NCBI RefSeq assembly: GCF_030704535.1
Contig: NC_081812.1
Coordinates: 21,923,501-21,987,500, forward strand
Length of the DNA stretch: 64,000 bases
Direction: 5' to 3'
DNA from: Vitis vinifera
Taxonomy: Eukaryota > Streptophyta > Magnoliopsida > Vitales > Vitaceae
Shown piece by piece: positions 24,859 to 35,318 of the stretch. The translations under genes and the position numbers were made by a program. The notes under the pieces were generated by a model. It did not search any database. It was not told the origin of the DNA and was given only the letters and a program-made list of their open reading frames with translations. Each line of letters starts with the position of its first letter. Position 1 is the stretch's first letter.

Positions 24859-25317
24859 GCTATATTTGGTTCCTCAAAAGTTTGAAGGAAAATACGAGGA
24901 AATAAAATTGAAAAGAAAAGTAAAAGTAAAGAAAAAATGAAGAAAATATTGTTTCAATATAATTTTTTTAATAATTTTAATTATATTTGATTTTTTTTTT
25001 ATTTTTCTTAACAAAATCAAACATGAAAAAATCATTTTTCTTATATTATGTTTGATTCTCGAAAATTTTGAGGGAAAATACACAAAATATATATATATAT
25101 ATATTTAACTCGTTTTAATTATATTTGACTTGTTTACGGGACAATAAAATATGAAAAAAAAAATTATTTTTTTTATATTTTTTTTCTTTTTTTAGTAATT
25201 TCCATGAATCAAATATAACCTAAATTTTTTATTATTTTCTTAGTATTTTCTAAGCATCAAACATAACCTAACTTTTTTATTTTCTTCTTAGTATTTCATA
25301 GGAACCAAACAAGGCTT
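24859..25317. mobile_element. MITE-like element, possibly nested
   Basis: Bounded by gctatatttggttcct and ggaaccaaacaaggct, imperfect inverted termini like those at 17932 and 19643. Inside are additional copies of the terminus (tatgtttgattctcg near 25044, aaacataacct near 25260), suggesting nesting or internal duplication. Lies in the 5' spacer of the DUF620 gene, 660 bp upstream of its start codon. Confidence 0.55.
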
Positions 25318-26630
25318 AAATCTATTGCATTAGGGTTATTTTTGAGTTAATTCATTTTAACAAAATTTGCAAATAAAAATTAATATAAAGTAGCGCGTGG
25401 TGGGAAAATGTTAGGAGAGGATGGTAGAAACATGAGATAGGGTTGGAAGAGAGGGAGGGAGCTTATAAGGGAGGCAAAGGCAGGCAAGTTGTCTACATCT
25501 TTCCCCTTTTGTAATTATGGCATTTCTGGTAGTTTGGTACTAATATTTAGAATTCCTTTCTTTACTATTTTTTTTCTTTCTCTTCATCAATTCCATTTCT
25601 CTATAATTTCATGCCCTGTTGCTCTTGCTTTTGTAATGGTTGCATCATTAATGAGTAAGCCCTTTTACATTAACACCTTCATCCAATTATTCCCAGCCTC
25701 GTCACTTCCATCACCTTCCCCACATTCAATACGGGGATGATCCATTAAACCCAGTGTTTTTTTGGATATTTATTTTTTGGGCTCACGTAGACAAGTCCAA
25801 TCGATCGTTTATTAAAAACACAAGTCTCTATAAAGTTGTAACGCTATGTATGGGACCGATACTTGTATAGTGTTAGAAGGTTAAAAATCTCGATAATTTG
25901 ATAACAAATGAGTTGACGATCGAAACCCCGATGAATGTTGATTATAACCTTAACGGTTTTATGGTAACGAAATTTATTGTTGAGCAAGTTTCGACCCGCT
26001 GAAAGACTTAACAATTTGGGCACTATATCAAAAAGAAGTTCATCCGATCTAATCCGATATTTTTAAAATAAAGGGAATAAAAATATAAAGTAATAAAATG
26101 TAATTTTGTCTTTAAAAAAATCATATTTGGAAGTTTTTATTAGTTTTATTTACCATTTGAGCTTAAAAAGAAAAAAAAAAACTTACCAATGAAACAATTA
26201 AATTAGGATTTAGAGAACTTAGAAGGAAATTCCATGTTTTCTTATCAACATCAATTTATAAATGGTAAATGAGTTTCATCGTTATTAATGTATATATATC
26301 AACTAGTACCGTACGTGTCACCATTCCATTGGTTTTTAAATTAATATGTCCCACTCAAAGGAATCATTCGTTAAACCAGAGGTGTGGTTGTACGGATAAG
26401 TTATTGACTTTCGGGTGTCCGTTAGCTGGAAGTTATTGGATGGTTGGTGTGGGATCCTTTAAGGGGTGACCTACAAATAAATAATTACAACATTTATTGA
26501 TTTCAAAATTCTGACAAGTGAATTATTTTTGTTAAATTCAAATAAAAAATTTTAAATTATTTTCCTGACAGTTCACACACAAATAATGCTGGCATGTAGA
26601 AAAGTAAAATAAGTGAAATTCAGGAGAGTA
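25318..26630. other. Gene-free spacer
   Basis: Contains two modest plus-strand frames (25489-25740 and 26269-26469) without recognisable domains or compositional signs of coding, and with no plausible splice partners. I see no RNA gene or clear repeat. Confidence 0.45.
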
Positions 26631-26631
26631 A

Positions 26632-27305
26632 TTATTAAATATTTGTCAGACAATTTTTTTTAGCATAATTCATCCACACACAATACAATGTCTCCTACTT
26701 ATTTTTCACTTTTTCAATTATTTATTATTTTAAAAAATCATTCATATTTTAAAATATTTTAAAAAATAACTATCACTTTGAAACAAACACTTTACGAGAT
26801 CAAACAAATTTTTATATTATAATAAAAAATTAGATTTAATACCATTTATAATAATTTATATCAAATTATATAAATATTATCAATCTTAAATTTAAAGAGA
26901 TCGTCACGACTTCAAAACACATTTATAAAGTTAAAAAAAATTTATACATATACAACATCAATAACTTTTTTCATGTATTCAAAAAAGTTATTAAATATTT
27001 GTTAGACAATTTTTTTTTTTAGCATAATTCATTAATATACAATACAATGTCTCCTACTTATTTTTCATTCATATTTTAAAATATTAATTATCACTTTAAA
27101 ACGAACACTTTTTAGGATTAAACAAATTCTTATATTGTGATCGAGAATCGAGTTTGGTATCATTTATTGCTACTTGTATCAAATTATGTAGATATTATCA
27201 ACTTCTTTAAATATAAATGGATCGTCACGACTTTAAAATACATTTACAAAATTAAAAAAAAATATATATATATAATGTCAATAGCTTTTTTCACGTATTC
27301 AATTT
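26632..27305. repeat. Tandem duplication, period about 356 bp
   Basis: The word ttaaatatttgt starts at 26635 and again at 26991. The order of shared blocks is the same in both copies: agacaatttttttt, caatacaatgtctcctactt, attcatattttaaaatatt, agatattatcaa-like, gatcgtcacgact and tttttcatgtattcaa. The second copy is about 40 bp shorter and more diverged. Non-coding. Confidence 0.85.
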
Positions 27306-29100
27306 GAAACATCATAATTTGATTCCGATAAACTTACTAAGTTTGAAGGACTCCAAAAGCAATTAAAGTTTTTTGTTTGTAGTTTATATGTTATCGTGGG
27401 TAAAATGGTTATGGAAGCTACATGGTTGCTTTCCAGCTAAACATGCCCTGAGTGACATAAAACTGTAGAGAGCTATCCTTATCATGGATAACAGTAGTCC
27501 AATAAAGGAATATGGAAAATGACTAGACTTGGACCGTCCAAAAGAGAAAACGTGGGGCCTCTAATGTTGAATATGACATATCCTGTCTTTCGATGGACAA
27601 GCCCAAACAACCTCCCAAATATTTTGCCTTATTTCTCCCCCATGAGCTAAACAATTATGCCTTTTTCCATGTGCAATCCTTCATATTCGGTTAAGGTGCG
27701 TTTGCCTACTGAGGTTCGAGTTCTAAGAATGCGTTAATCGCCTAGCCTACCCTTGTTCCTTTTCCAAGTTCTGACCCTGGATTGTATGGTGACGGTCCTG
27801 GGCTTGACCTGGGCCTTTGTTTCAAGATTATAAAGAACGCAAATGCATGAATGATTGAAGGGCCCATCATTATACTCATTCGGCAACTATGTGGCTTCTT
27901 TGGGCCTACTATGACTCTAGAACAAGAGCCTGTTTGGGCTTTAGAGCCATTTTGAGGGGGAAATTATATATACATCCATCTAAACTTTATTTGTATGTAA
28001 TTAGAGTTTACAATTAAGAAAAAATGAGTTGATGGATAAATAAATAAAAAGATGAGTTAAAGATGCTTTGATGTTTAAAAGTTTTTTCGTTTTTCAAAAA
28101 ATTATGGGTTTATTTAATGATTATTTTCAAAAACAATTATAAAAATTTGTTTTTAAAAATAGTTTTTGAAAACCCTTCTCTCATATTTTATAGAATAAAA
28201 GTTTGTTTGAAAACCTGAAATTGTTTTTAACATATTTTAAATATGTTTTAAAAATAATTTTTATATCTAAAGCTATTTTTTTTAATCAATATACATGTTT
28301 ATATATTTATATATTAAAAACAACTCTAAAAAAAATGAAAACAACTAAAATATGTTTTTTGAAAATATCTTGTTTTCTGTTATTGAAAACAAAAAACAAA
28401 AAATAATTTTCTAATTACCAAACATATTTTTCAAATTTTTTATTTAAAAAAAAAAACAGAAAATTTGTATAAAAAACAAATTCGAAACAGATGTTATAAC
28501 TCTAACAGTTTACATGAAGTCTACTATTTTGGATTCAAAAACTATTTATTAACGTTGAAAAACGCATTTAAATAAAGCTTAAACGTATAAAAAATTAAAG
28601 TAAAAACTTCATTTTACTTCACAGTATTATACAATTAATAACGCTCTAAAGCTCTTTAAACATTAGAGGCTATACGAAACGAGGCCGAAATATTTTGAGA
28701 ATTTGGGCCGGGCCTATGAATTGGGCCTAAACTTTTTGAACGATAAGAAAGCAAGAACTAGAGGACTGCATAGAATGGTCAATTATACTATATGGGCTGG
28801 AAATGATCCAACGCACTAAGTGGGCTAGATGAATGTATATCCAAGTTGATCTTCCATTGAACAATAATTCATATAAAATTAAAATTTAGTCCCGTTGTCC
28901 ATTAAAAATTAAAATTATGGTATAGACAGTGACGCCAAAATCCCATTCATTAGCTAGTAATGTTAATTTACTATAGCCTAAAAAGTTTTTAGTGTTAATT
29001 CTGGTTTGGATCATGTAAAGTTTACAAGAAAATACGAGGAAAAGAAAACTAACATTATGTTTGGTTCTATAAAATATTAAGAAAATAAAAAAATGTTAAA
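27306..29100. other. Gene-free spacer
   Basis: AT-rich sequence with a slightly GC-richer island around 27640-27960. No frame is convincing and I recognise no element. The stretch 28080-28480 is dominated by A/T homopolymers that create spurious frames. Confidence 0.45.
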
Positions 29101-29121
29101 TAAATGATATCTTTTATATTT

Positions 29122-29435
29122 AGTTATATTACGACAAATATTATTAAAATTAGATCAAAACTTATATATTTTTAAATTATTTAATTTTTATATACAAAGG
29201 TTAAAATAAGTAAAATAAATTTGAAGGAGAATATAAAAACAATCTATTACCTTAAAATTTATTTTTATTTTCCTTCGCTTTTTTACCTTATACTTTTGCT
29301 CTCTATTTTATTTTTATTTTTTAGTTGTATTACGACAAATATTATTAAAATTAGACTAAAACTTATATATTTTTAAATTATTTAATTTTTATATACAAAG
29401 GTTAAAATAAGTAAAATAAATTTGAAGGAGAATAT
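29122..29435. repeat. Direct duplication of about 112 bp, period 201 bp
   Basis: The segment 29122-29233 recurs at 29323-29434 almost unchanged: acgacaaatattattaaaat at 29131 and 29332, then tttatatacaaaggttaaa and taaatttgaaggagaatat. Near identity suggests a recent duplication. It sits inside sequence that resembles the MITE-like termini (tatgtttggttc near 29055). Confidence 0.9.
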
Positions 29436-29579
29436 ATTAATATCAACCAATATAATTAAATTGAACCTATTGATAGTAAATTTATTTAGTTATATTAGTC
29501 GATATTAATAGGTCATTTTTAGTTGATTTTAATTTTTTTTATTTAGTCAAAAAATAAAATACCACTTAATTAATTTCAT

Positions 29580-29990
29580 CGTTACATGATTCAAACAAAG
29601 ATCGTAAGTGTATATAGTGTGTAAAATACATTATATATAGAAAAATTTTGGATAGAAAGTGAAGTGGTGCCAAACCAACACTTGGACGGATATTTGAATA
29701 AATTGGGTGGGCGAGTGAGGTGCATATTTTGGTGCAAACTTAATGAAGGCAGAACAAATATCCCTTTCTTGTTGTTTGATATTATTACTTGTAGGGCATA
29801 TTGCATGAAACAAGTTTGCCCGGGACCCCTATCCATTTTCTCTAAGGTCAACTTCTTCACAGCCTTCCCATGCACCAGTACCACAAAGGTTCCATACTTT
29901 CCATGATTTCATCAAGTAGATTCCCAATGGATAGAGAAGTAACAATTCACCTTCAACTTTAGAGGAGCTTTTAAGGGAACTCTAAAATTA
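29580..29990 (-). repeat. Repeat block C, copy 1 (unidentified decayed gene-like unit)
   Basis: Resembles 32390-32723: gaagtggtgccaaacc, tgtttgatattattacttgt followed by agggcat, and catgatttcatcaagtaga / catgatttcctcatgtaga. On the minus strand both copies read from an initial G-x-L-x-E-I-M-E-S-M-like segment to V-H-G-x-A-V-x-K, followed after indels by YALQVIISN. This hints at a former coding exon, but the reading frames differ between copies and I do not recognise the protein. No function is claimed. Confidence 0.55.
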
Positions 29991-30860
29991 AATATATTTT
30001 TATAATAATAAGAAAAAACATTATGGTTGAAAAATCAAATATAAAAAATTTTATTTTTTATTTTTAAAATTTACATATTCATATGTAATGTAAAAGATTT
30101 CAAAACATTCTTAATTTTTTTTTCAACTATTGCTTGAGAAACCCTAGAAAGATATCGAAAACACCTCAAAGTTATTTTAAAAAATATTATATTTTCAAGA
30201 GAATTCTAAAAATATATATGTTTTTAATGAATGTGTTTTCCAAATTAGAAAACAGCTTTTATTCTATAAAACAAAAAGTTGTTCTCCAATGGGGGTTGGG
30301 GGCATAATAAAATAGAAACTTTGTACTCCAAAAAAAATAAATTTAATTTTGAATTTTGAATTTTTTTTTTTTTTTACTATGCATACAACATCTTATTTAT
30401 TTTTCATTATGATTAATTTTATTATAAATTTTCTAATAATATTAAATTTTTTGGTAATTTTGTATTTGACATTTTATTAAATAAAATTTTAAAATTGCCC
30501 GTTCTCTTTAATTATGGGTTTGAATTTTTTTAATTCAATAATATATAATTTAGAAACAAATTAAATAATTATATTAGATTTTGTGCTATTTAAAATTTTA
30601 TTTTGCTAACAATATCATTCCTCACTACTTTTAATTGATTTTATACTTAGACTTTGTTTGGAAACAATTTTTTAAAATAGTTTTTTCTTCTTCTTTTTTT
30701 TTTTAAAAAAAAAAAACAAAACAAAAATAAACAACAACAACAATAACGAAGCAAAGCATTTCAAATAATATTTTTTTAATTATTTTTTTAGGGTTGTTTT
30801 TAAAAAATAATTATACAAATATGCATTATGATTAAAAATAAAACATTGTACGTGAAAGTT

Positions 30861-32187
30861 ATTTTTTAAACATATTTAAAAACATAAAAATTAGGTTAAA
30901 AATATTTTAAAATTACAAACAAACTTTTCTTGTATGAAATTTTAAAGAACAATTTTCAAAAATTATTTTCAAAAACACTTTATAAATAGTCTTATTTATT
31001 TGAAAAATGATTAATTCCTTGAAAAAACAAGAATTATTGAAAATTTTATAGTTATATTTTTAGAACTTTTTTTTTTTTTATTCTTTTGAATTATTATGAT
31101 TATTCATATTCCAACCTTATCCCCTTTGACCAAAATCTCTTACTCCACCTCTACTTTGATCAAAGTAGCACTTATGTGACTTAAAAAAAAAAAATCAATC
31201 ATCTTCAAAGTCAATCAAGGAGGATCTTATTTGATTAGATAAGAGAATATACTAACCAGCACAAAAAGACACAACTAATTTTCTTGACAAGTAATTCATG
31301 CCATCATGCAGCTTGAAAGTTCCAACTTCCATGGTCCATGATTTCAAGTGCCCTTATTGAACCCTAGCCCTGATTCCCGTGAACCATACAATAGAAGACA
31401 CTACGAAAGTAACCCATTTTCCAAGTTTCCAAACATCGCCCTTAACCTCTTTTCGCAACACATTGTCACGGATTTAGTATTTTTCTAATCTCGTGCAGCA
31501 CTTAGACAAGTCAAGATACTTGATATTGCTAAGTCGGTTTTACTCCCAATGCTTAGCTTGTTAAGTTAAGATGCTCGTGACTTATAAGTTTTATAAGGCG
31601 TAGTAGGCGACTCTTAAAAAATGAAAACTCTATTGCTTTCAAATGAAGCTATACAGTGCTTGGAAGCTCACTTGCTTGGTGTCTTGGCCAAATGAGACCC
31701 TCACCTATTTATAGGCACCGATGGAGCTTTCTGGAACCTTGAAAGTTTCCTTACAAATAAAAAAGATTATAGAAAATTCTACACAACTCTATGTACAAGC
31801 CTATTTACAAGAGATCTCTATAATTATCTAGAAAGTCTTAAACTCCTCTCAGACCTTTCATCATAGTGTAGAGGTGTGTAAACTTCTCTAGACATCTCTA
31901 TAACTTTCCACACTCTTCTCACTAATAGCTAAGTGTAGTATAGTCTCCAAAAGCCTCTTGGGCCCTAAATAAACTCATGGGGAGACTTTCTCATTTGAAG
32001 CATCATGTGATAACATGCTCCATGTCAAAGGCATTACCACAAGCTATGACCCTTTTTGCATTTTTGCTCTCGATTTTCTTTTCCATGCATTTTTTTTCTC
32101 AAAATTTCTTTGGTACCAAATATAGTCTAAGGGAGGGAAAGAAAACAAAAAATAGCAAGAAATAATAACTGATTAAGATTAACAAAT
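30861..32187. repeat. Repeat block A, copy 1 (interrupted by a 549-bp insertion)
   Basis: Matches block A copy 2 (33590-34369) closely over its whole length once 31464-32012 is removed (about 778 vs 780 bp). Shared words include cttttcttgtatgaaatttt, ccttatcccctttgacc, aggaggatcttatttgatta and gaagacacta. Identity is high, so the duplication is fairly recent. Non-coding as far as I can tell. Confidence 0.88.
31464..32012. mobile_element. 549-bp insertion flanked by ACAT duplication
   Basis: Block A copy 2 shows the empty site (cagcacatgctcc). In copy 1 acat stands at 31460-31463 and again at 32013-32016, with tgtcacgg...atgtgata between them. The ends TGTCAC and GTGATA are inverted repeats at five of six positions. 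The interior holds ctcacctatttatagg and several short cttctc/tctctat words but no open frame. Termini resemble neither a clean LTR (TG...CA) nor a known TIR class; a solo LTR or non-autonomous DNA element are both possible. Confidence 0.7.
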
Positions 32188-32389
32188 AATTGATTTTTTT
32201 TTATTTAAGAAAAACATATTTTTACGTATTTATTTAAAAATAACATAAAATAAAAATCATTTAAAAATAATTGGAATTTCATGTATTTATCTATTAAAAT
32301 TTAATTTTTATTTTGCAGTTTTTTTTAATGAGTGCGTGAAAAACTCTTTTTCCAGATATTTTTGCTTACATAAATAGTTTTCAAGTAAC

Positions 32390-32723
32390 CATTGATGGAA
32401 AGTGAAGTGGTGCCAAACCGACTGGATAAATAATTGAATGAATCGAATGGACAGCTATGGCTGATGTTTTGGGGCAAAGTTGATGCACCAATTTCCCTTT
32501 CTTCTTGTTTGATATTATTACTTGTAGGGCATAGAGCCTGAAACATGTGTGGCTACTACAAAGTATCAAAAAAGTACACGCAAGAGAATGGAGGCCCACC
32601 GTCTACCTTCTCGAAGGTCGACTTCTCCACTGCACTCCCGTGCACCTCATAGATTTCATATTTCATACTCTCCATGATTTCCTCATGTAGACTTCCCATG
32701 GTTGGATAAAGCAACAATTAACC
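32390..32723 (-). repeat. Repeat block C, copy 2
   Basis: Second copy of the unidentified unit at 29580-29990. Its minus strand starts MGSLHEEIMESMKYEIYEV, then VHGSAVEKSTFEK, before the frame breaks; a separate frame gives YALQVIISNKKKG. It runs directly into block B. Former coding sequence is possible but unrecognised. Confidence 0.5.
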
Positions 32724-33568
32724 TTCAACTATCGTTTAGAGGAGCTTTCACAACATCTCCAAAAACAATTCTTAAAAATAATTATTAATTCTTTTATAGA
32801 TTTTTTTTGTTGGTGCTTATGTGCAATCTAAAAGTGTTTTTTTTTTTTTTTCAAAAGTAAAGATTCAAAATTTTGAATTAATTTTTAAAAATAATATATT
32901 TCGAAGCAAATTTATATATATATATATATTTCCCAAAAATGTGTCTTCTAAATTAGAAAACAGATATTATTCTACAAAACAAAAATTGTTTTTAATCTTG
33001 CATTTCTATTTCAATGCAGTATAATGAATTTATTTTTATTTTTAATTGAATTATTTTTTATAGTAGTAATTTTGCTTCGCCTATTATCAAAATTAAGATA
33101 TTAAGATTATTGACCTATGACTCTTATTTTAAAGATGTCTTTCATTAGGTGTAAATACAACTTCTAGAAAGGGGTTATCCTAAAAAATAATATCACCCTC
33201 ATTTTTCTTAGTAAGGGCTTTCTTAAGTATGTACCGGCATCTCCATACTTATTTTCTTGCTAAGGTAGCACCTAGATAACTTAAACAAATTCATTCCTCT
33301 TTAAAAGTCAATCCAAGGAGGATCTTATTTGATTATATAAGATAATAACCAACACAAAAAGACAACTAATTTTCTTGACAAGTATGCGATGCCACCATGC
33401 AGCTCAAAATTTCCAACTTCCAAAGGTCCGTGATTTCAATTGCTCTTGTTGAACCGCAACTCCAAGTATCGTGAACAATGCAATAGAATAAGAGACCATG
33501 AGAGTGACCTGTTTTCCAAGCTTCCAAACATCACCCTTAACCTCTTTTCTCAGCACATGCTCCACGTC
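32724..33568. repeat. Repeat block B, copy 1
   Basis: About 845 bp, matching 34438-35288. Both copies begin ttcaactat and end ctcagcacatgctccacgtc, and share ctaaattagaaaacagat, cattaggtgtaaatacaact and aaggggttatcc. The last 290 bp of B are also related to the middle of block A (aggaggatcttatttgatta and the 'atgcagct' segment), so the unit carries an internal repeat. Confidence 0.9.
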
Positions 33569-33589
33569 TCGTGAACAATGCAATAGAAT

Positions 33590-34369
33590 AAGTTATTTTT
33601 TAAATATATTTAAAAACATAAAAATTAGGTTAAAAACATTTTAAAATTCCAACACAAACTTTTCTTGTATGAAATTTTAAAGAACAATTTTCAAAAATTA
33701 TTTTCAAAAACACTTTATAAATAGTCTTATTTATTTGAAAAATGATTAATTCATTGAAAAAACAAGAATTATTGAAAATTTTATAGTTATATTTTTAGAA
33801 CTTTTTTTTTTTAATTCTTTTGAATTATTATGAGTATTCATATTCCAACCTTATCCCCTTTGACCAAAATCTCTTACTCCACCTCTACTTTGATCAAAGT
33901 AGCACTTATGTGGCTTAAAAAAAAAATTCAATCATCTTCAAAGTCAATTAAGGAGGATCTTATTTGATTAGATAGGAGAATATACTAACCAACACAAAAA
34001 GACACAACTAATTTTCTTAACAAGTAATTCATGCCATCATGCAGCTTGAAAGTTCCAACTTCCATGGTCCATACTTTCAAGTGCCCTTATTGAACCCTAG
34101 CCCCAATTCTTGTGAACCATACAATAGAAGACACTATGAAAGTAACCCATTTTCCAAGTTTCCAAACATCACCCTTAACCTCTTTTCTCAGCACATGCTC
34201 CACGTCAAAGGCATTACTACGAGCTATGACCCTTTTGGCATTTTTGATCTCGATTTTCTTTTTCACGTGTTTTTTTCTCAAATTTTCTTTGGTACCAAAC
34301 ATAGTCTAAGGGATGGAAAGAAAACAAAAAAATAGCAAGAAATAATAATTGATTAAGATTAACAAATTT
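33590..34369. repeat. Repeat block A, copy 2 (without the insertion)
   Basis: Uninterrupted partner of 30861-32187. It gives the empty-site reference for the 549-bp insertion. Frames on both strands (for example 34039-34335) are not conserved as coding in copy 1 and look fortuitous. Confidence 0.88.
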
Positions 34370-34437
34370 TATTGTTACAAAATTCAACAAAGACTATGTA
34401 AAATACTTTATATATGATTTTTTATATATATACAAAA

Positions 34438-35318
34438 TTCAACTATTGTTTAGAGGAGCTTTCATAACATCTTCAAAAACAATTCTTAAAAATAATTATT
34501 AATTATTTTATAGATTTTTTTTTGTGCTTATGTGCAATGTAAAAGTTTTTTTTTTTTTCAAAAGTAAAGATTAAAAATTTTGAATTAATTTTTAAAAATA
34601 ATATATTTCGAAGCAAATTCTAAAATACATATATATATATATATATATTTCCCAAAAATGTGTCCTCTAAATTAGAAAACAGATGTTATTCTACAAAACA
34701 AAAATTGTTTTTAATCTCATATTTCTATTTCAATGCAGTACAATGAAATTATTTTTATTTTTAATTGAATTATTTTTCATAGTTATAATTTTGCTTCGCC
34801 TATTATCAAAATTAAGAAATTAAGATCATCAACCTATAACTCTTATTTTAAAGATGTCTTTCATTAGGTGTAAATACAACTTCTAGAAAGGGGTTATCCT
34901 AAAAAATAATATCACCCTCATTTTTCTCAGTAAGGGCTTTCCTAAGTATGTACCGACATCTTCAATACTTATTTTATTGCTAAGGTAGCACCTAGATAAC
35001 TTAAACAAATTCATTCCTCTTTAAAAGTCAATCCAAGGAGGATCTTATTTGATTATATAAGATAATAACCAACACAAAAAGACAACTAATTTTCTTGACA
35101 AGTATGCGATGCCACCATGCAGCTCAAAAGTTCCAACTTCCAAAGGTCCGTGATTTCAATTGCTCTTGTTGAACCGCAGCTCCAAGTCTCGTGAACAATG
35201 CAATAGAATAAGAGACCATGAGAGTGACCCATTTTCCAAGCTTCCAAACATCACCCTTAACCTCTTTTCTCAGCACATGCTCCACGTCAGTAAGGCATTG
35301 TTACAAACTACGACCCTT
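34438..35318. repeat. Repeat block B, copy 2
   Basis: About 850 bp, highly similar to 32724-33568. The 68 bp before it (34370-34437) resemble the left edge of block C (about 29580-29645), showing that the second A-C-B unit has lost the interior of C. Beyond 35288 the sequence continues for about 30 bp as a degraded block A tail (aaggcatt...ctacgaccc). Confidence 0.9.

Noticed and set aside
25489-25740. 83-codon plus-strand frame with hydrophobic composition
   Set aside because: No homologue recognised, no splice partners, and composition expected from T-rich DNA.
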